Part shown: in pieces, positions 9,925 through 19,084 of the stretch
Layout of the letters: each line of letters opens with the position of its first letter
How positions within the stretch are numbered: position 1 is the first letter of the stretch
DNA from: Psychroflexus salis
Lineage (GTDB): Bacteria; Bacteroidota; Bacteroidia; Flavobacteriales; Flavobacteriaceae
Assembly: GCF_014640175.1 (NCBI RefSeq)
Contig: NZ_BMGL01000003.1
Location: 177,391-241,390, forward strand
Reading direction: 5' to 3'
Length of the DNA stretch: 64,000 nt
Notes under the pieces: generated by a model
The model's database searches: none
Told to the model about the DNA's origin: nothing
The model's input: the letters and a program-made list of their open reading frames with translations, nothing else
Program-made: the position numbers and the translations under genes

Positions 9925-10347
9925 ATGGATAACGTGTTAATCGACACCGATGTAATATTGGATTTTTTCTTTGACCGTGAACCTTTTGTAGAATTTGCCA
10001 CAGAAATTTTAAATCAATGTGAAGATAGAAGAATAAACGGATTTACAACACCAGTTATAATCTGTAATGTTTATTATCTATTAAGAAAGACGGCAAATCA
10101 TCAATTGATTATAGAAAAACTAAAACAGCTTTTAAGCATAATTGAAATTACAGAAATGAACAAAGAAGTTGTCTTGGATGCTCTTAATTCAAAGTTTAAA
10201 GATTTTGAAGATGCATTGCAAAATTTTTCTGCTATTCAAAATAGAAAAATCAACATTATCCTAACCAGAAATATAAAAAATTTTAAAAAAAGCGGTTTAG
10301 CAGTATTGACCCCAGAAACATATTTGAAAGGAAAAGCTAGTGGCTAA
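9925..10347 (+). CDS. PIN domain (VapC-like) toxin with a changed active-site Asp
   Basis: 140 residues, a full-length PIN_3-type domain. The first acidic cluster is present (VLIDTDVILDFFFDREPF, Asp7), as is the central FEDALQ (Asp96). The last conserved Asp of the usual TRNIKDF motif is replaced by Asn119 (TRNIKNF). PIN toxins are Mg-dependent RNases that need these carboxylates, so activity may be reduced or lost. The upstream antitoxin is frameshifted, which fits a toxin that no longer has to be neutralised. The domain call is firm; inactivity is inferred. Confidence 0.85.
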   Translation: MDNVLIDTDVILDFFFDREPFVEFATEILNQCEDRRINGFTTPVIICNVYYLLRKTANHQLIIEKLKQLLSIIEITEMNKEVVLDALNSKFKDFEDALQNFSAIQNRKINIILTRNIKNFKKSGLAVLTPETYLKGKASG

Positions 10348-10492
10348 AAGCGCATATAGTTTATAGCGGAATTAGTGCTAAATCTAATTTTTTTGTATTT
10401 TAAAAACCTAAAAGCTTAATCTGCCTTTGCCGACAGGCAGGCTAAAAAAACCAAGCATTTTTGCCACCCACAAACCATATGCACGAAGCGTT

Positions 10493-11383
10493 CTACGAAC
10501 CTTTTTTCTGCTTTATCATCGCTTCTAGCATATCCCACATTTCATCAGGAATTTGCTCTAATAAATTGAATTGCCCAGCGCCTTTTAGCCATTCGCCACC
10601 ATCAATTGTAATCACTTCTCCATTTAAATAATGAGAAAAGTCAGATACTAAATAGGCTGCTAAATTGGCTAATTCTTGGTGGTCGCCAACGCGTTTTAAA
10701 GGCACTTTTTTAGCTAAATCGAATTTGTCTTTTAATTCGCCTGGCAGCAATCGATCCCAAGCACCTTTGGTAGGGAAGGGTCCAGGTGCAATAGCATTAA
10801 AACGAATACCGTATTTAGCCCATTCAACAGCTAATGAACGCGTCATCGCTAAAACACCTGCTTTAGCTGTTGCACTTGGAACTACATAAGCCGAACCGGT
10901 CCAAGCATAGGTAGTTACAATATTTAGCACGGTTTTATTGGTTTGTTTTTTATCAATCCAATATTTACCTAAAGCTAAAGTACAGTTTTTGCTGCCTTTT
11001 AATACAATATCTATAATGGTATCGAAGGCATTGGCAGATAAACGTTCAGTAGGCGAAATAAAGTTTCCAGCGGCATTATTGAGTAAAACATCAACTTCAC
11101 CAAAAGTTTCGTGCGCTTTTTTAAGCATATTTTCAACTTGGTCATAGTGCCGAACATCGCATTGGAGCGGTAAGCATTTGGCTCCAGTTTCAGTTTCTAA
11201 TTCTTTAGCTGTAGTTTCTAGTTTATCTAAATTTCTAGAAGTAATAACAGCGTTGGCACCTAATTCCATAAAATATTTGGTCATAGATTTTCCCAATCCA
11301 CTGCCACCACCAGTTACTAAAATTGTTTTGCCTTGAAGTGCGTTATCCCGCAACATTTTATCTGTATAACTCATAAATTTCAA
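10493..11383 (-). CDS. SDR family oxidoreductase, 2,4-dienoyl-CoA reductase-like
   Basis: 296 residues with a Rossmann fold. TGGGSGLGKSM is the NADP-binding loop and NNAAGNF the structural motif. The active region TAKAGVLAMTRSLAVEWAKY followed by IRFNAIAPGPF matches 2,4-dienoyl-CoA reductases (DECR/PDCR), which lack the classical YxxxK, rather than ordinary SDRs. The likely role is NADPH-dependent reduction of dienoyl-CoA during beta-oxidation of unsaturated fatty acids. The first Met or the second (MSYTDKM) may be the start. Its place near methylmalonyl-CoA mutase fits acyl-CoA metabolism. The exact substrate is inferred. Confidence 0.82.
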   Translation of the reverse strand: MKFMSYTDKMLRDNALQGKTILVTGGGSGLGKSMTKYFMELGANAVITSRNLDKLETTAKELETETGAKCLPLQCDVRHYDQVENMLKKAHETFGEVDVLLNNAAGNFISPTERLSANAFDTIIDIVLKGSKNCTLALGKYWIDKKQTNKTVLNIVTTYAWTGSAYVVPSATAKAGVLAMTRSLAVEWAKYGIRFNAIAPGPFPTKGAWDRLLPGELKDKFDLAKKVPLKRVGDHQELANLAAYLVSDFSHYLNGEVITIDGGEWLKGAGQFNLLEQIPDEMWDMLEAMIKQKKGS

Positions 11384-11433
11384 TTTTTTCTAAAAATAGT
11401 GAATTTCGTTTTTATTAAAGCGCTTTTAACCAA

Positions 11434-12459
11434 TTATTGAAGCTTAGGATTTTCGATTTTCGAGTCCCAAGATTTACCACTTATATCGGTTAATTTAACG
11501 TATTTCGCATCTTTTATTTGATTTTCACTGAGTTGAAGTTTTATTTCAGCTTTTGCACCCAGTGGAATAATCATTGCATGTTTGCCAGGTTTTACTTTAG
11601 CGATGTATTGATTTTTAATATGTGAAGAATTAAAATTGGCTAAATCTTCCGAATCTAACGTATGTATTACTTTATTCGATTCATTGAATACTTCTATTTG
11701 TATTAAAAATGAACCGTAAACATCTACACCTTCTACACGATATACTTCAAATTGAAGCCAATTATCTTCTAATTTTACACGGCTAACTTCCAATTCGGGA
11801 CTAACTGATTTATTGTGCAAATCGCCCCAAAGTCCACCATGAAAAATTTGATTGGTCAATAGGGTTAAACCTAAAATAGTAAATGCAACAATTATATTCA
11901 ATTTTTTTAATTTGTATTCCGAAAGTGAAAGTTTTCCTGAAGTAAAATAAGTTGCAGTTTTCGATGTAAACCAAGCTTTTTTCTTTGTTAAATAATGGTC
12001 TATAGAAAAATGACCACCGCCTGAAAAATAGGTTGTAAATCCGGCTGCAATTCCTAACACACCAATTTGCCATTCATCTAAACATGTCGTGCCAATCCAA
12101 CCGGCACCGAGTAAAATACCCAATGCAAGCCCAATAACGCCAATACTGCTTAGGCGTGTAAAAAAACCAAACATAAAAAATAAGCCTACGACACCTTCTA
12201 TTATAGTAAAAGCTACCATATTTATATACAATAAATCAGGGTTTTCTAATAAATATTCTATCATTGGACCAATGCCCAAAGCATTTGGTAAAAAATGATT
12301 GAATTTCTCACCAATGTAACCTGGTAATTCGGGATCGAGTTTATTTTTTAATACTATTCTTCGCCATAGGGCAGAAAAGTATGTCCAACCAGCTACTAAG
12401 CGCAGTGATAATGTAAAAAGTCCAGCATAACTAAACGCTGTTGTTGTTTTTGAAGTCAT
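11434..12459 (-). CDS. DoxD-DoxA fusion membrane protein (thiosulfate:quinone oxidoreductase-like)
   Basis: 341 residues. Residues ~10-150 form a DoxX/DoxD-type membrane domain with several transmembrane helices (SLRLVAGWTYFSALWRR, GVIGLALGILLGAG). After another membrane segment (~190-210) comes a DoxA-like domain with GLWGDLHNKSVSPE, YRVEGVDVYGSFLI and KVKPGKHAMIIPLGAKAEI. In Acidianus the two are separate subunits that oxidise thiosulfate and reduce quinone; here they are fused. Enzyme activity in this organism is not shown by the sequence. Sulfur genes are not adjacent. Confidence 0.8.
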   Translation of the reverse strand: MTSKTTTAFSYAGLFTLSLRLVAGWTYFSALWRRIVLKNKLDPELPGYIGEKFNHFLPNALGIGPMIEYLLENPDLLYINMVAFTIIEGVVGLFFMFGFFTRLSSIGVIGLALGILLGAGWIGTTCLDEWQIGVLGIAAGFTTYFSGGGHFSIDHYLTKKKAWFTSKTATYFTSGKLSLSEYKLKKLNIIVAFTILGLTLLTNQIFHGGLWGDLHNKSVSPELEVSRVKLEDNWLQFEVYRVEGVDVYGSFLIQIEVFNESNKVIHTLDSEDLANFNSSHIKNQYIAKVKPGKHAMIIPLGAKAEIKLQLSENQIKDAKYVKLTDISGKSWDSKIENPKLQ

Positions 12460-12540
12460 CTGAAATAATTTAAAATTTAATAAAATGGTACGGTTTCCAA
12501 TCTTATTTATTGAAAACCCAAATAGTCTGATCTTAAAATT

Positions 12541-12903
12541 TTAAACTAAATCGGTTTTTAGTTGAAGGTAGAGTAGGTATAAAGGAATTTTTAATGAATG
12601 AGTTTTTTCTTCATTAGGTAAGCATGATGAAAGCTTTGCATGAGTTAGTTCATTTTTAAAATGAATTTCATTACCTGATAAATCAACAGATGTGGATTCA
12701 TCATCAAATGTTTCAATATTGTTTTGTGTTAGTTGATTCCATTCTAATTCAGAACAAGAATTTTGTTGCAAATTGGCTTTGGAAACATTCAGTGTTTTTT
12801 GAAAAGGAATATCAAAAAATGCATCTAAACCTTTTCTTGTGTTGCAAGAAGAAAGCAAAACAATGCATGTACAAATTAAAAAGAAATTCGATTTCTTAAA
12901 CAA
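12541..12903 (-). CDS. Small hypothetical lipoprotein
   Basis: 120 residues with a lipoprotein signal (FFLICTCIVLLSSC, Cys at ~20). The mature part is Ser/Asn/Leu-rich with two further Cys (QQNSCSEL, KLSSCLPN) that could form a disulfide. No known domain recognised. It lies between the DoxDA fusion and the mutase genes on the same strand with gaps of 81 and 175 bp, so it is probably transcribed alone. Confidence 0.6.
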   Translation of the reverse strand: MFKKSNFFLICTCIVLLSSCNTRKGLDAFFDIPFQKTLNVSKANLQQNSCSELEWNQLTQNNIETFDDESTSVDLSGNEIHFKNELTHAKLSSCLPNEEKTHSLKIPLYLLYLQLKTDLV

Positions 12904-13078
12904 ATGTATAATTTTGGATCAAACCTAAAAATAACAACTAAGATTTGTATAGCTTTTAGGCTTATTTTATCAATCTAAAATATTCAGATCTGAAGTTTTT
13001 CAATTAATTCAAATCCTTTTCTCTTTTCAGTCTTTTTTTCTATTCAGTCCTTTTCATCAACCATCTACCAACTAAAAA

Positions 13079-15202
13079 CTACTCATCAATTAAAATTTCG
13101 AGTAATTCAATAGCAGCTTGACTAACTTTAGTACCAGGGCCAAATACAGCTACTGCACCCGCATTGAATAAAAACTCGTAATCGGCTGAAGGAATTACAC
13201 CACCAACAATAACCATAATATCTTCTCTGCCTAATTTTTTTAATTCTTCAATAACTTGTGGTACTAGGGTTTTGTGTCCGGCAGCTAACGAAGATACGCC
13301 TAAAATGTGAACATCGTTTTCTACGGCTTGTTTAGCAGCTTCTTTAGGAGTTTGGAACAACGGACCAATGTCTACATCAAAACCTACATCGGCATAACCA
13401 GTAGCAACAACTTTGGCGCCACGATCGTGTCCATCTTGTCCCATTTTGGCAATCATAATTCGAGGTCTTCTACCTTCTAATTCGGCAAATTTATCGGCTA
13501 ACTCCTTGGCTTTTGTAAAAGATTGATCTGTTTTCATTTCGTGACTATAAACTCCACTAAAGGATTGAATTTTGGCTTTATGTCTACCAAAAACTTCTTC
13601 TAAGGCATCGCTAATTTCGCCCAATGTAGCTCGCTCACGTGCAGCTTCTACGGCGAGTGCCAGTAAGTTCTGGTTGTTGGTTTTTGCTGCTTGCGTTAAA
13701 GCATTTAGTTTTTCTTGAACTGCTTTTGTGTTACGCTCAGCTTTAATTTTAGCTAATTTTTCTAGCTGTTGTTTTCTTACCGTTTGGTTGTCTACTTCTA
13801 GCGTTACAATAGGATCTTCTTGTTTTAATCGGTATTTATTTACACCAACTATAGTATCCATTTCGCTATCGATTCTAGCTTGTTTTTTAGCGGCTGCTTG
13901 TTCAATTCTAAGTTTGGGAATGCCTTCTTCAATCGCTTTGGTCATTCCACCTAATTCTTCAACTTCTTGAATATGTTTCCAAGCACTTTGGGCAATTTCT
14001 TGTGTAAGCTTTTCTACATAATAACTACCTGCCCAAGGATCTACCGTTTTGGTAATTAAAGTTTCATCTTGCAAGTATAATTGTGTGTTTCGTGCAATTC
14101 GTGCAGAAAAATCGGTAGGTAAGGCAATGGCTTCATCTAAAGCATTGGTATGTAAAGACTGTGTGCCACCAAAAGCAGCAGCGGCAGCTTCAATACAAGT
14201 TCTAGCTACATTGTTAAATGGGTCTTGTTCGGTTAAACTATAACCACTAGTTTGGCAATGAGTTCGTAAAGAAAGCGATTTCGGATTTTTCGGATTAAAT
14301 TGCTTTACCAATTTGGCCCATAACATTCTGGCGGCTCGCATTTTTGCAATTTCCATAAAATGATTCATACCAATGCCCCAGAAAAACGATAGTCGTGGCG
14401 CAAAGGTATCGATGTCCATTCCAGCTTCAATTCCTTTTTTAATGTATTCTATTCCATCTGCTAAAGTGTATGCCAATTCAATATCGGCGGTGGCTCCAGC
14501 TTCTTGCATGTGGTAACCAGAAATACTAATGCTATTGAATTTCGGCATGTTTTTAGACGTAAATTCAAAAATATCTGAAATAATTTTCATGGAAGGTGTT
14601 GGTGGATAAATGTAGGTGTTCCGAACCATGAATTCTTTAAGAATATCATTTTGAATGGTTCCTGAAAGTTGTTCAGGTTTAACCCCAGTTTCTTCAGCAG
14701 CTACTATATGAAAAGCTAAAATGGGTAAGACTGCACCATTCATAGTCATAGAAACCGACATTTTATCTAATGGAATTTGGTCAAAAAGCACTTTCATATC
14801 TTCAACCGAATCGATGGCAACACCAGCTTTACCCACATCGCCAACAACACGTTCATGATCCGAGTCGTAACCACGATGTGTAGGTAAATCGAAAGCAACC
14901 GATAAACCTTTTTGGCCAGCGGCTAAATTTCTTCGGTAAAATGCATTGCTTTCTTCTGCAGTTGAGAATCCCGCATATTGCCGAATTGTCCATGGTCGAG
15001 TAACATACATGGTTGAATATGGTCCGCGTAAATAGGGTGGTTTTCCAGCCACATAATTCAAGTGGTCTACATCTTCAATATCTGCTGAAGTATACGCAGG
15101 CTTCAATTTTATTTTTTCTGCCGTTGGAAATTTTTTCTGGCTCGAATTTAAACTCTTAGGAAGTTTTTTAATTTCTAACTGGCTTAAATCTTTTCTTTTC
15201 AT
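13079..15202 (-). CDS. mutB: Methylmalonyl-CoA mutase large (catalytic, B12-binding) subunit
   Basis: 707 residues, the usual length. The TIM-barrel half has [19 protein letters not shown] and [19 protein letters not shown]; the C-terminal B12 domain carries the DxHxxG motif ([13 protein letters not shown], His near residue 590). It interconverts succinyl-CoA and (R)-methylmalonyl-CoA with adenosylcobalamin, linking propionyl-CoA to the TCA cycle. It follows the small subunit with an 11-bp gap, so both are one operon. A cobalamin riboswitch and transporter start on the opposite strand just upstream of this operon. Confidence 0.96.
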   Translation of the reverse strand: MKRKDLSQLEIKKLPKSLNSSQKKFPTAEKIKLKPAYTSADIEDVDHLNYVAGKPPYLRGPYSTMYVTRPWTIRQYAGFSTAEESNAFYRRNLAAGQKGLSVAFDLPTHRGYDSDHERVVGDVGKAGVAIDSVEDMKVLFDQIPLDKMSVSMTMNGAVLPILAFHIVAAEETGVKPEQLSGTIQNDILKEFMVRNTYIYPPTPSMKIISDIFEFTSKNMPKFNSISISGYHMQEAGATADIELAYTLADGIEYIKKGIEAGMDIDTFAPRLSFFWGIGMNHFMEIAKMRAARMLWAKLVKQFNPKNPKSLSLRTHCQTSGYSLTEQDPFNNVARTCIEAAAAAFGGTQSLHTNALDEAIALPTDFSARIARNTQLYLQDETLITKTVDPWAGSYYVEKLTQEIAQSAWKHIQEVEELGGMTKAIEEGIPKLRIEQAAAKKQARIDSEMDTIVGVNKYRLKQEDPIVTLEVDNQTVRKQQLEKLAKIKAERNTKAVQEKLNALTQAAKTNNQNLLALAVEAARERATLGEISDALEEVFGRHKAKIQSFSGVYSHEMKTDQSFTKAKELADKFAELEGRRPRIMIAKMGQDGHDRGAKVVATGYADVGFDVDIGPLFQTPKEAAKQAVENDVHILGVSSLAAGHKTLVPQVIEELKKLGREDIMVIVGGVIPSADYEFLFNAGAVAVFGPGTKVSQAAIELLEILIDE

Positions 15203-15213
15203 AAGTTAATTAT

Positions 15214-16575
15214 TTAAGCTCTGGTAGTTTGGTTTATTCGTTGTTTTTCGACTTCTTCAGCTAATCGTTTTTCTACAATAGGCTCGATTAATGTTTTCCT
15301 TGTTTCGGTTTCCATAAAAGGATTTCTTTCGAAATTTTCGCTGAGTTTTTCATCTTTGTTTTCGTAAGCATTTGTACCTACCAATTTTCTATCGCCAACA
15401 CTAAACTCTTCTTGTTCTTTAGTCTCTTGTTCTTTTATTTTTTTCTGAATTTTTCCTTCAAAAAGTTGTTTTATCAATCCGCCACCTTGTTCAATGTCTT
15501 TAAAAATGGCCAAGGCTTTATCTTGTAATTGTTGCGTTATTTTTTCAATATAATAACTACCATCTGCTGGATTGTGGACTTTATCAAAATAACTTTCATT
15601 TTTTAAAATTAACAATTGGTTACGACTTATACGATTAGCAAATTCGTTTTCATTTTGATAAATCGCATCGTAGTTTTGATTGCAAACTACATCGGCACCA
15701 CCTAAAATTGCACTCATACATTCTGTAGTAGTACGCAGCATATTTACATTGTAATCGTATAAAGTTTTGTTGCGGTTGCTGGGTTCTGTAAAAATATAAA
15801 TAGGAATTTCTAGATGATATTCACTTAACAAACTATACAGTAAAACCCGTAAAGAACGTAGTTTGGCAATTTCGAAAAAGTAATTTCCACCAACTGCAAC
15901 TTCTACATAAAAGGCTTTAATTTTATTTAAAAATTCCTTGTCTTCGGCTAAGTTTAAATATTCATTAGCTTGGGCTAAGGCGTAAGCTAGTTGCTGAACA
16001 TGTGTTGCTCCAGCTTGCTGAAAATGCTTCAACTGAAGTGTAATATTAAAATTTGCATCGGCTGAAGCATCTTTTATAAATGCAAAATCTGTTTTTTGAT
16101 TGGTATACCAATTTCCTGTTCTAGCTAATTTTGCAATAGGATCGATTACAAAAATGGCTTTTCCAGAAAGTTTTGAAATAGTTGCTTCTAATTCATTAAA
16201 ATGAACTCTTTTATAGGTAACATAAACCTGGATTTGTTTTTCGTGTAAAGTCAACACCAATTTTTCGATAGGAGTAGAAGTAGAGTCGACTTCTAATTTA
16301 ATTTGTTCGGCTCCCCGTTGTGTAGCATCTACTATGGTATGGGTTTTAGTTTCAGAAGTTACTTCAAAAGCTTGGCAAATTTTCCAAGATGAAGTTTGAA
16401 GATGCGTAAATTTTTCGACATCATCGGCATGATAAAAAGGCTTAATGTCGATGCCATCTTCTGTTTTGGTAACTAATTTTTCATTAAAATCAGCTCCCTT
16501 TAATTCTACTTGTATCTGTTGCTTCCATTCTTTAGCAGAAACAGCTTCAAATTGACTAAATAAAGATTTATTCAT
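15214..16575 (-). CDS. mutA: Methylmalonyl-CoA mutase small subunit
   Basis: 453 residues, with the same barrel fold as the large subunit but degenerate. ECMSAILGGADVVCNQNYD and DPIAKLARTGNWY correspond to catalytic-subunit segments. The C-terminal B12 motif is absent; instead there is a Lys/Glu-rich tail (KIKEQETKEQEEF). It is the structural partner in the heterodimeric mutase. It lies 8 bp after the FtsB/DivIC-like gene, an arrangement common in Bacteroidota. Confidence 0.93.
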   Translation of the reverse strand: MNKSLFSQFEAVSAKEWKQQIQVELKGADFNEKLVTKTEDGIDIKPFYHADDVEKFTHLQTSSWKICQAFEVTSETKTHTIVDATQRGAEQIKLEVDSTSTPIEKLVLTLHEKQIQVYVTYKRVHFNELEATISKLSGKAIFVIDPIAKLARTGNWYTNQKTDFAFIKDASADANFNITLQLKHFQQAGATHVQQLAYALAQANEYLNLAEDKEFLNKIKAFYVEVAVGGNYFFEIAKLRSLRVLLYSLLSEYHLEIPIYIFTEPSNRNKTLYDYNVNMLRTTTECMSAILGGADVVCNQNYDAIYQNENEFANRISRNQLLILKNESYFDKVHNPADGSYYIEKITQQLQDKALAIFKDIEQGGGLIKQLFEGKIQKKIKEQETKEQEEFSVGDRKLVGTNAYENKDEKLSENFERNPFMETETRKTLIEPIVEKRLAEEVEKQRINQTTRA

Positions 16576-16583
16576 GTTTATTT

Positions 16584-16901
16584 TTATTGCAAACTATCTT
16601 GATATTCAATAATAAAAATTTCTTCATTAGGGCGTTTCATATAATAGTTTTCACGAGCAAATTTTTCAATTTCAACCGAGTCGTTTAAGCGTTTTAGCGT
16701 TTGCTTATCTTTTTCAATTTCCTTTAAATAATAGGCTCTGTTATTAAGTAATTCTTCTTTTTCTTGGTTTAATTCACGTTGAATTAACCACGAATTAGTG
16801 TCTAAAAAAAGCATCCAAATAACAAAAACCATACTTACTAAAAAGTACTTGTTGCTTGCAATTTTAAACCAGGTTTTTGTTTTGAGTTCACTCCACTTCA
16901 T
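16584..16901 (-). CDS. FtsB/DivIC septum formation initiator family protein
   Basis: 105 residues. A short cytoplasmic start is followed by one transmembrane helix (YFLVSMVFVIWMLFLD) and a coiled coil (QRELNQEKEELLNNRAYY, EIEKDKQTLKRLNDS). The typical ending KFARENYYMKRPNEEIFII is present. It probably acts in the FtsB/FtsL/FtsQ-type divisome complex in the inner membrane. It heads the operon with both mutase subunits; a functional tie between them is not expected. Confidence 0.9.
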   Translation of the reverse strand: MKWSELKTKTWFKIASNKYFLVSMVFVIWMLFLDTNSWLIQRELNQEKEELLNNRAYYLKEIEKDKQTLKRLNDSVEIEKFARENYYMKRPNEEIFIIEYQDSLQ

Positions 16902-16981
16902 CTTTCAAAAATACAAAATTATTGAAGGAGTTTGCACTTGCTTTTAGGAGTATTTTTTAACAAATGTTTCAATATTAATTC

Positions 16982-16989
16982 TATCTTTG
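16982..16989 (+). promoter_or_regulatory. Promoter -7 box for the cobalamin uptake operon
   Basis: TATCTTTG fits TAnnTTTG exactly and lies just upstream of the riboswitch, placing the start of transcription around 16995. A TTTC about 13 bp upstream is the nearest -33-like sequence and is weak. Confidence 0.6.
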
Positions 16990-16993
16990 CGCT

Positions 16994-17186
16994 GAATTAT
17001 GGTTGAAAATGACTTTTACAAGCGTTTTCATTAAAAGGGAATTCCGTTAAAATCGGAAGCTGTTCCCGCAACTGTAAGCTTAGTCTCGTTTTACGAGATG
17101 CTTTGTTTTGCAAACTGCAATATGCCACTGTCAAAATTCGATGGGAAGGTTAAAACAAAGACGCCAGCCAGGAGACCTGCCTAATT
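16994..17186 (+). ncRNA. Cobalamin (AdoCbl) riboswitch
   Basis: The classic conserved blocks occur in order: aaaagggaa, then GCTGTTCCCGCAACTGTAAGC split over 17059-17079, then gccactgt, gggaagg, and the B12 box gacgccagccaggagacc ending in tgcc near 17182. It sits in the 5' leader of a BtuB-type receptor, the standard place in Bacteroidota. High cobalamin should reduce expression of the receptor operon. The aptamer ends about 45 nt before the ATG, so control is probably at translation initiation; no strong terminator follows. Confidence 0.95.
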
Positions 17187-17230
17187 CTAAATTAAAAACA
17201 AAAATTCTCGGGATAAGGATTGAGTTGGTT

Positions 17231-19075
17231 ATGAAACATGTATTTTTTTACATTTCGCTTATAGCGTTATGTTGCCATACAATTTATGCGCAAGTTCACT
17301 TGGACTCTATTCAACAACTTGACGAAGTAATTGTTAGCAACAAATTGCTATCTACTTTTTCAACTGGGCAAAAAACGCTTCGGTTGAAGGATTCTATTTT
17401 GCAGCAAAATCCAGCAAATTTAACCGATTTACTCAATTTTAATACCAGCATTCATTTCAATCAAAATGGTTACGGAATGGTTGCTTCTCCTGCTTTTCGG
17501 GGTACAACTGCCCAGCAAACTGCTGTGGTTTGGAATGGAATTAACATTAGCTCACAATTAAACGGGCAAGCCGATTTTAATACTTTGTTGAATCCAACTA
17601 TGCAACAAATTAAGATTCAACCAGGTGGCGGAAGTGTGATTTATGGAACTTCGGCTATTGGTGGTAGCATTCATTTAGAAAGTAAATTGAAATTTAACAA
17701 CAAAAGCAAGCATTTTTTTCAAACAAGGTATGGAAGCTTCAACAGCTTAGATTCGCGTTACCAATTTCAAAAAGCTACTGAAAAATGGAGTTTTAATTTT
17801 GGACTTCAACACAATTCATCCGATAATGATTTTCCGATACATAATGACAACCGAAAGAATATTAATGGAAAATTCAATAACAATTCATTAGGATTAGACA
17901 TTGCTTATAAACTCAATGAAAAGCATCAATTCAAGTTTTTTTATTGGTTGTTTTTAGGCGATAGAAATCTCTCTGTTATTCGCCCCAGCGATATTAAATC
18001 TGCTTACAAAAATGAAGATTTACGGAGTTTATTGGAATGGGAATTTCAAGATGAAAAATGGCGTTCTACTTTAAAAATGGGTTATTTTAATGAAGCATTT
18101 ACCTTTATTCAGAATATTAATCGGGCAAATGAATCGACTTCTAATTTAGCTGAAACTTTTTTAACGCAGTACAATTTGCAATTGGAAAAAGACAATTGGG
18201 TGTTTTCTGCTTTAATCGATGCCAATTTAGCCAACGCATCTGGCGACGATTTATTAGAAGACCGTAGAAATACGGCAGCCTTTGCTTTGTTAGCCAAGCG
18301 AAAAATAAACCAAAAATGGATTGTTGAAGGCAGTTTACGGCAAGAGATTTCGAATTTGTATGATAGCACAGTTTTATACACTTTGGGAAGCGATTTTCGT
18401 TTTTCTGAGCACTATTTAATGAAGCTAAATACTTCTAAAAATTTCCGAATTCCAACCTTTAATGATTTGTTTTGGGGCAGGAGTGGAAATGCCAATTTAA
18501 AACCAGAAACCGCTTACCAAGTGGAGTGGGGACATCATTTAAGTTGGAAAAATATTCAGTTTTCAGCAACCGGTTTCTACAATTACATCGATAATATGAT
18601 TCGGTGGATTCCCAACGAAAATGCTGTTTGGCAGCCTGTTAATACAGATCAAGTTAGAACCTATGGTGCCGAAATTGAAACGAGTTTTTCTCAAAAATGG
18701 AATCAGCATCAACTGCAATGGAAGGCGAATTATGCCTATACCGTTTCCGAAAATAGAGCAACAGGGTTTCAGTTGCGTTATGTTCCATTTCATAAAGCTA
18801 CTACTTCTTTAGCCTATCATTTTAAAAAATTCACAGCAGATACACAATTCATCTATGTAGGTGAAGTTTTTACACGTTCTAATAATCAAGCTAACGCGGT
18901 AGTTCAAGGTTATGCATTGCAACATCTTGGTTTACGCTATCAATTGCTATCCCATTCCCCAAAAATCGATGTAGGTGTTCGTGTCTTTAATCTTTGGAAC
19001 AAAGAATTTCAAGGAATTGAAAACCGACCCATGCCGGGAAGATATTATCAAATTCAATTCAATTTAATTTTATAA
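17231..19075 (+). CDS. btuB: TonB-dependent cobalamin receptor BtuB
   Basis: 614 residues from the ATG at 17231; the same frame runs upstream through the riboswitch, so the earlier in-frame ATGs are not used. The signal peptide ends near HTIYAQ and a TonB box-like QLDEVIVSNK follows. The plug domain includes FNQNGYGMVASPAFRGTTAQ and GGGSVIYGTSAIGGSIHLES, then a beta-barrel ends in a terminal aromatic strand (YYQIQFNLIL). Control by the cobalamin riboswitch and the following BtuG-like lipoprotein support a vitamin B12 or cobinamide substrate. Confidence 0.93.
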   Translation: MKHVFFYISLIALCCHTIYAQVHLDSIQQLDEVIVSNKLLSTFSTGQKTLRLKDSILQQNPANLTDLLNFNTSIHFNQNGYGMVASPAFRGTTAQQTAVVWNGINISSQLNGQADFNTLLNPTMQQIKIQPGGGSVIYGTSAIGGSIHLESKLKFNNKSKHFFQTRYGSFNSLDSRYQFQKATEKWSFNFGLQHNSSDNDFPIHNDNRKNINGKFNNNSLGLDIAYKLNEKHQFKFFYWLFLGDRNLSVIRPSDIKSAYKNEDLRSLLEWEFQDEKWRSTLKMGYFNEAFTFIQNINRANESTSNLAETFLTQYNLQLEKDNWVFSALIDANLANASGDDLLEDRRNTAAFALLAKRKINQKWIVEGSLRQEISNLYDSTVLYTLGSDFRFSEHYLMKLNTSKNFRIPTFNDLFWGRSGNANLKPETAYQVEWGHHLSWKNIQFSATGFYNYIDNMIRWIPNENAVWQPVNTDQVRTYGAEIETSFSQKWNQHQLQWKANYAYTVSENRATGFQLRYVPFHKATTSLAYHFKKFTADTQFIYVGEVFTRSNNQANAVVQGYALQHLGLRYQLLSHSPKIDVGVRVFNLWNKEFQGIENRPMPGRYYQIQFNLIL

Positions 19076-19084
19076 ATCCTAATT

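Noticed and set aside
17108..17230. Earlier in-frame start for the BtuB receptor
   Set aside because: This part is the cobalamin riboswitch; the ATG at 17231 gives a proper signal peptide.
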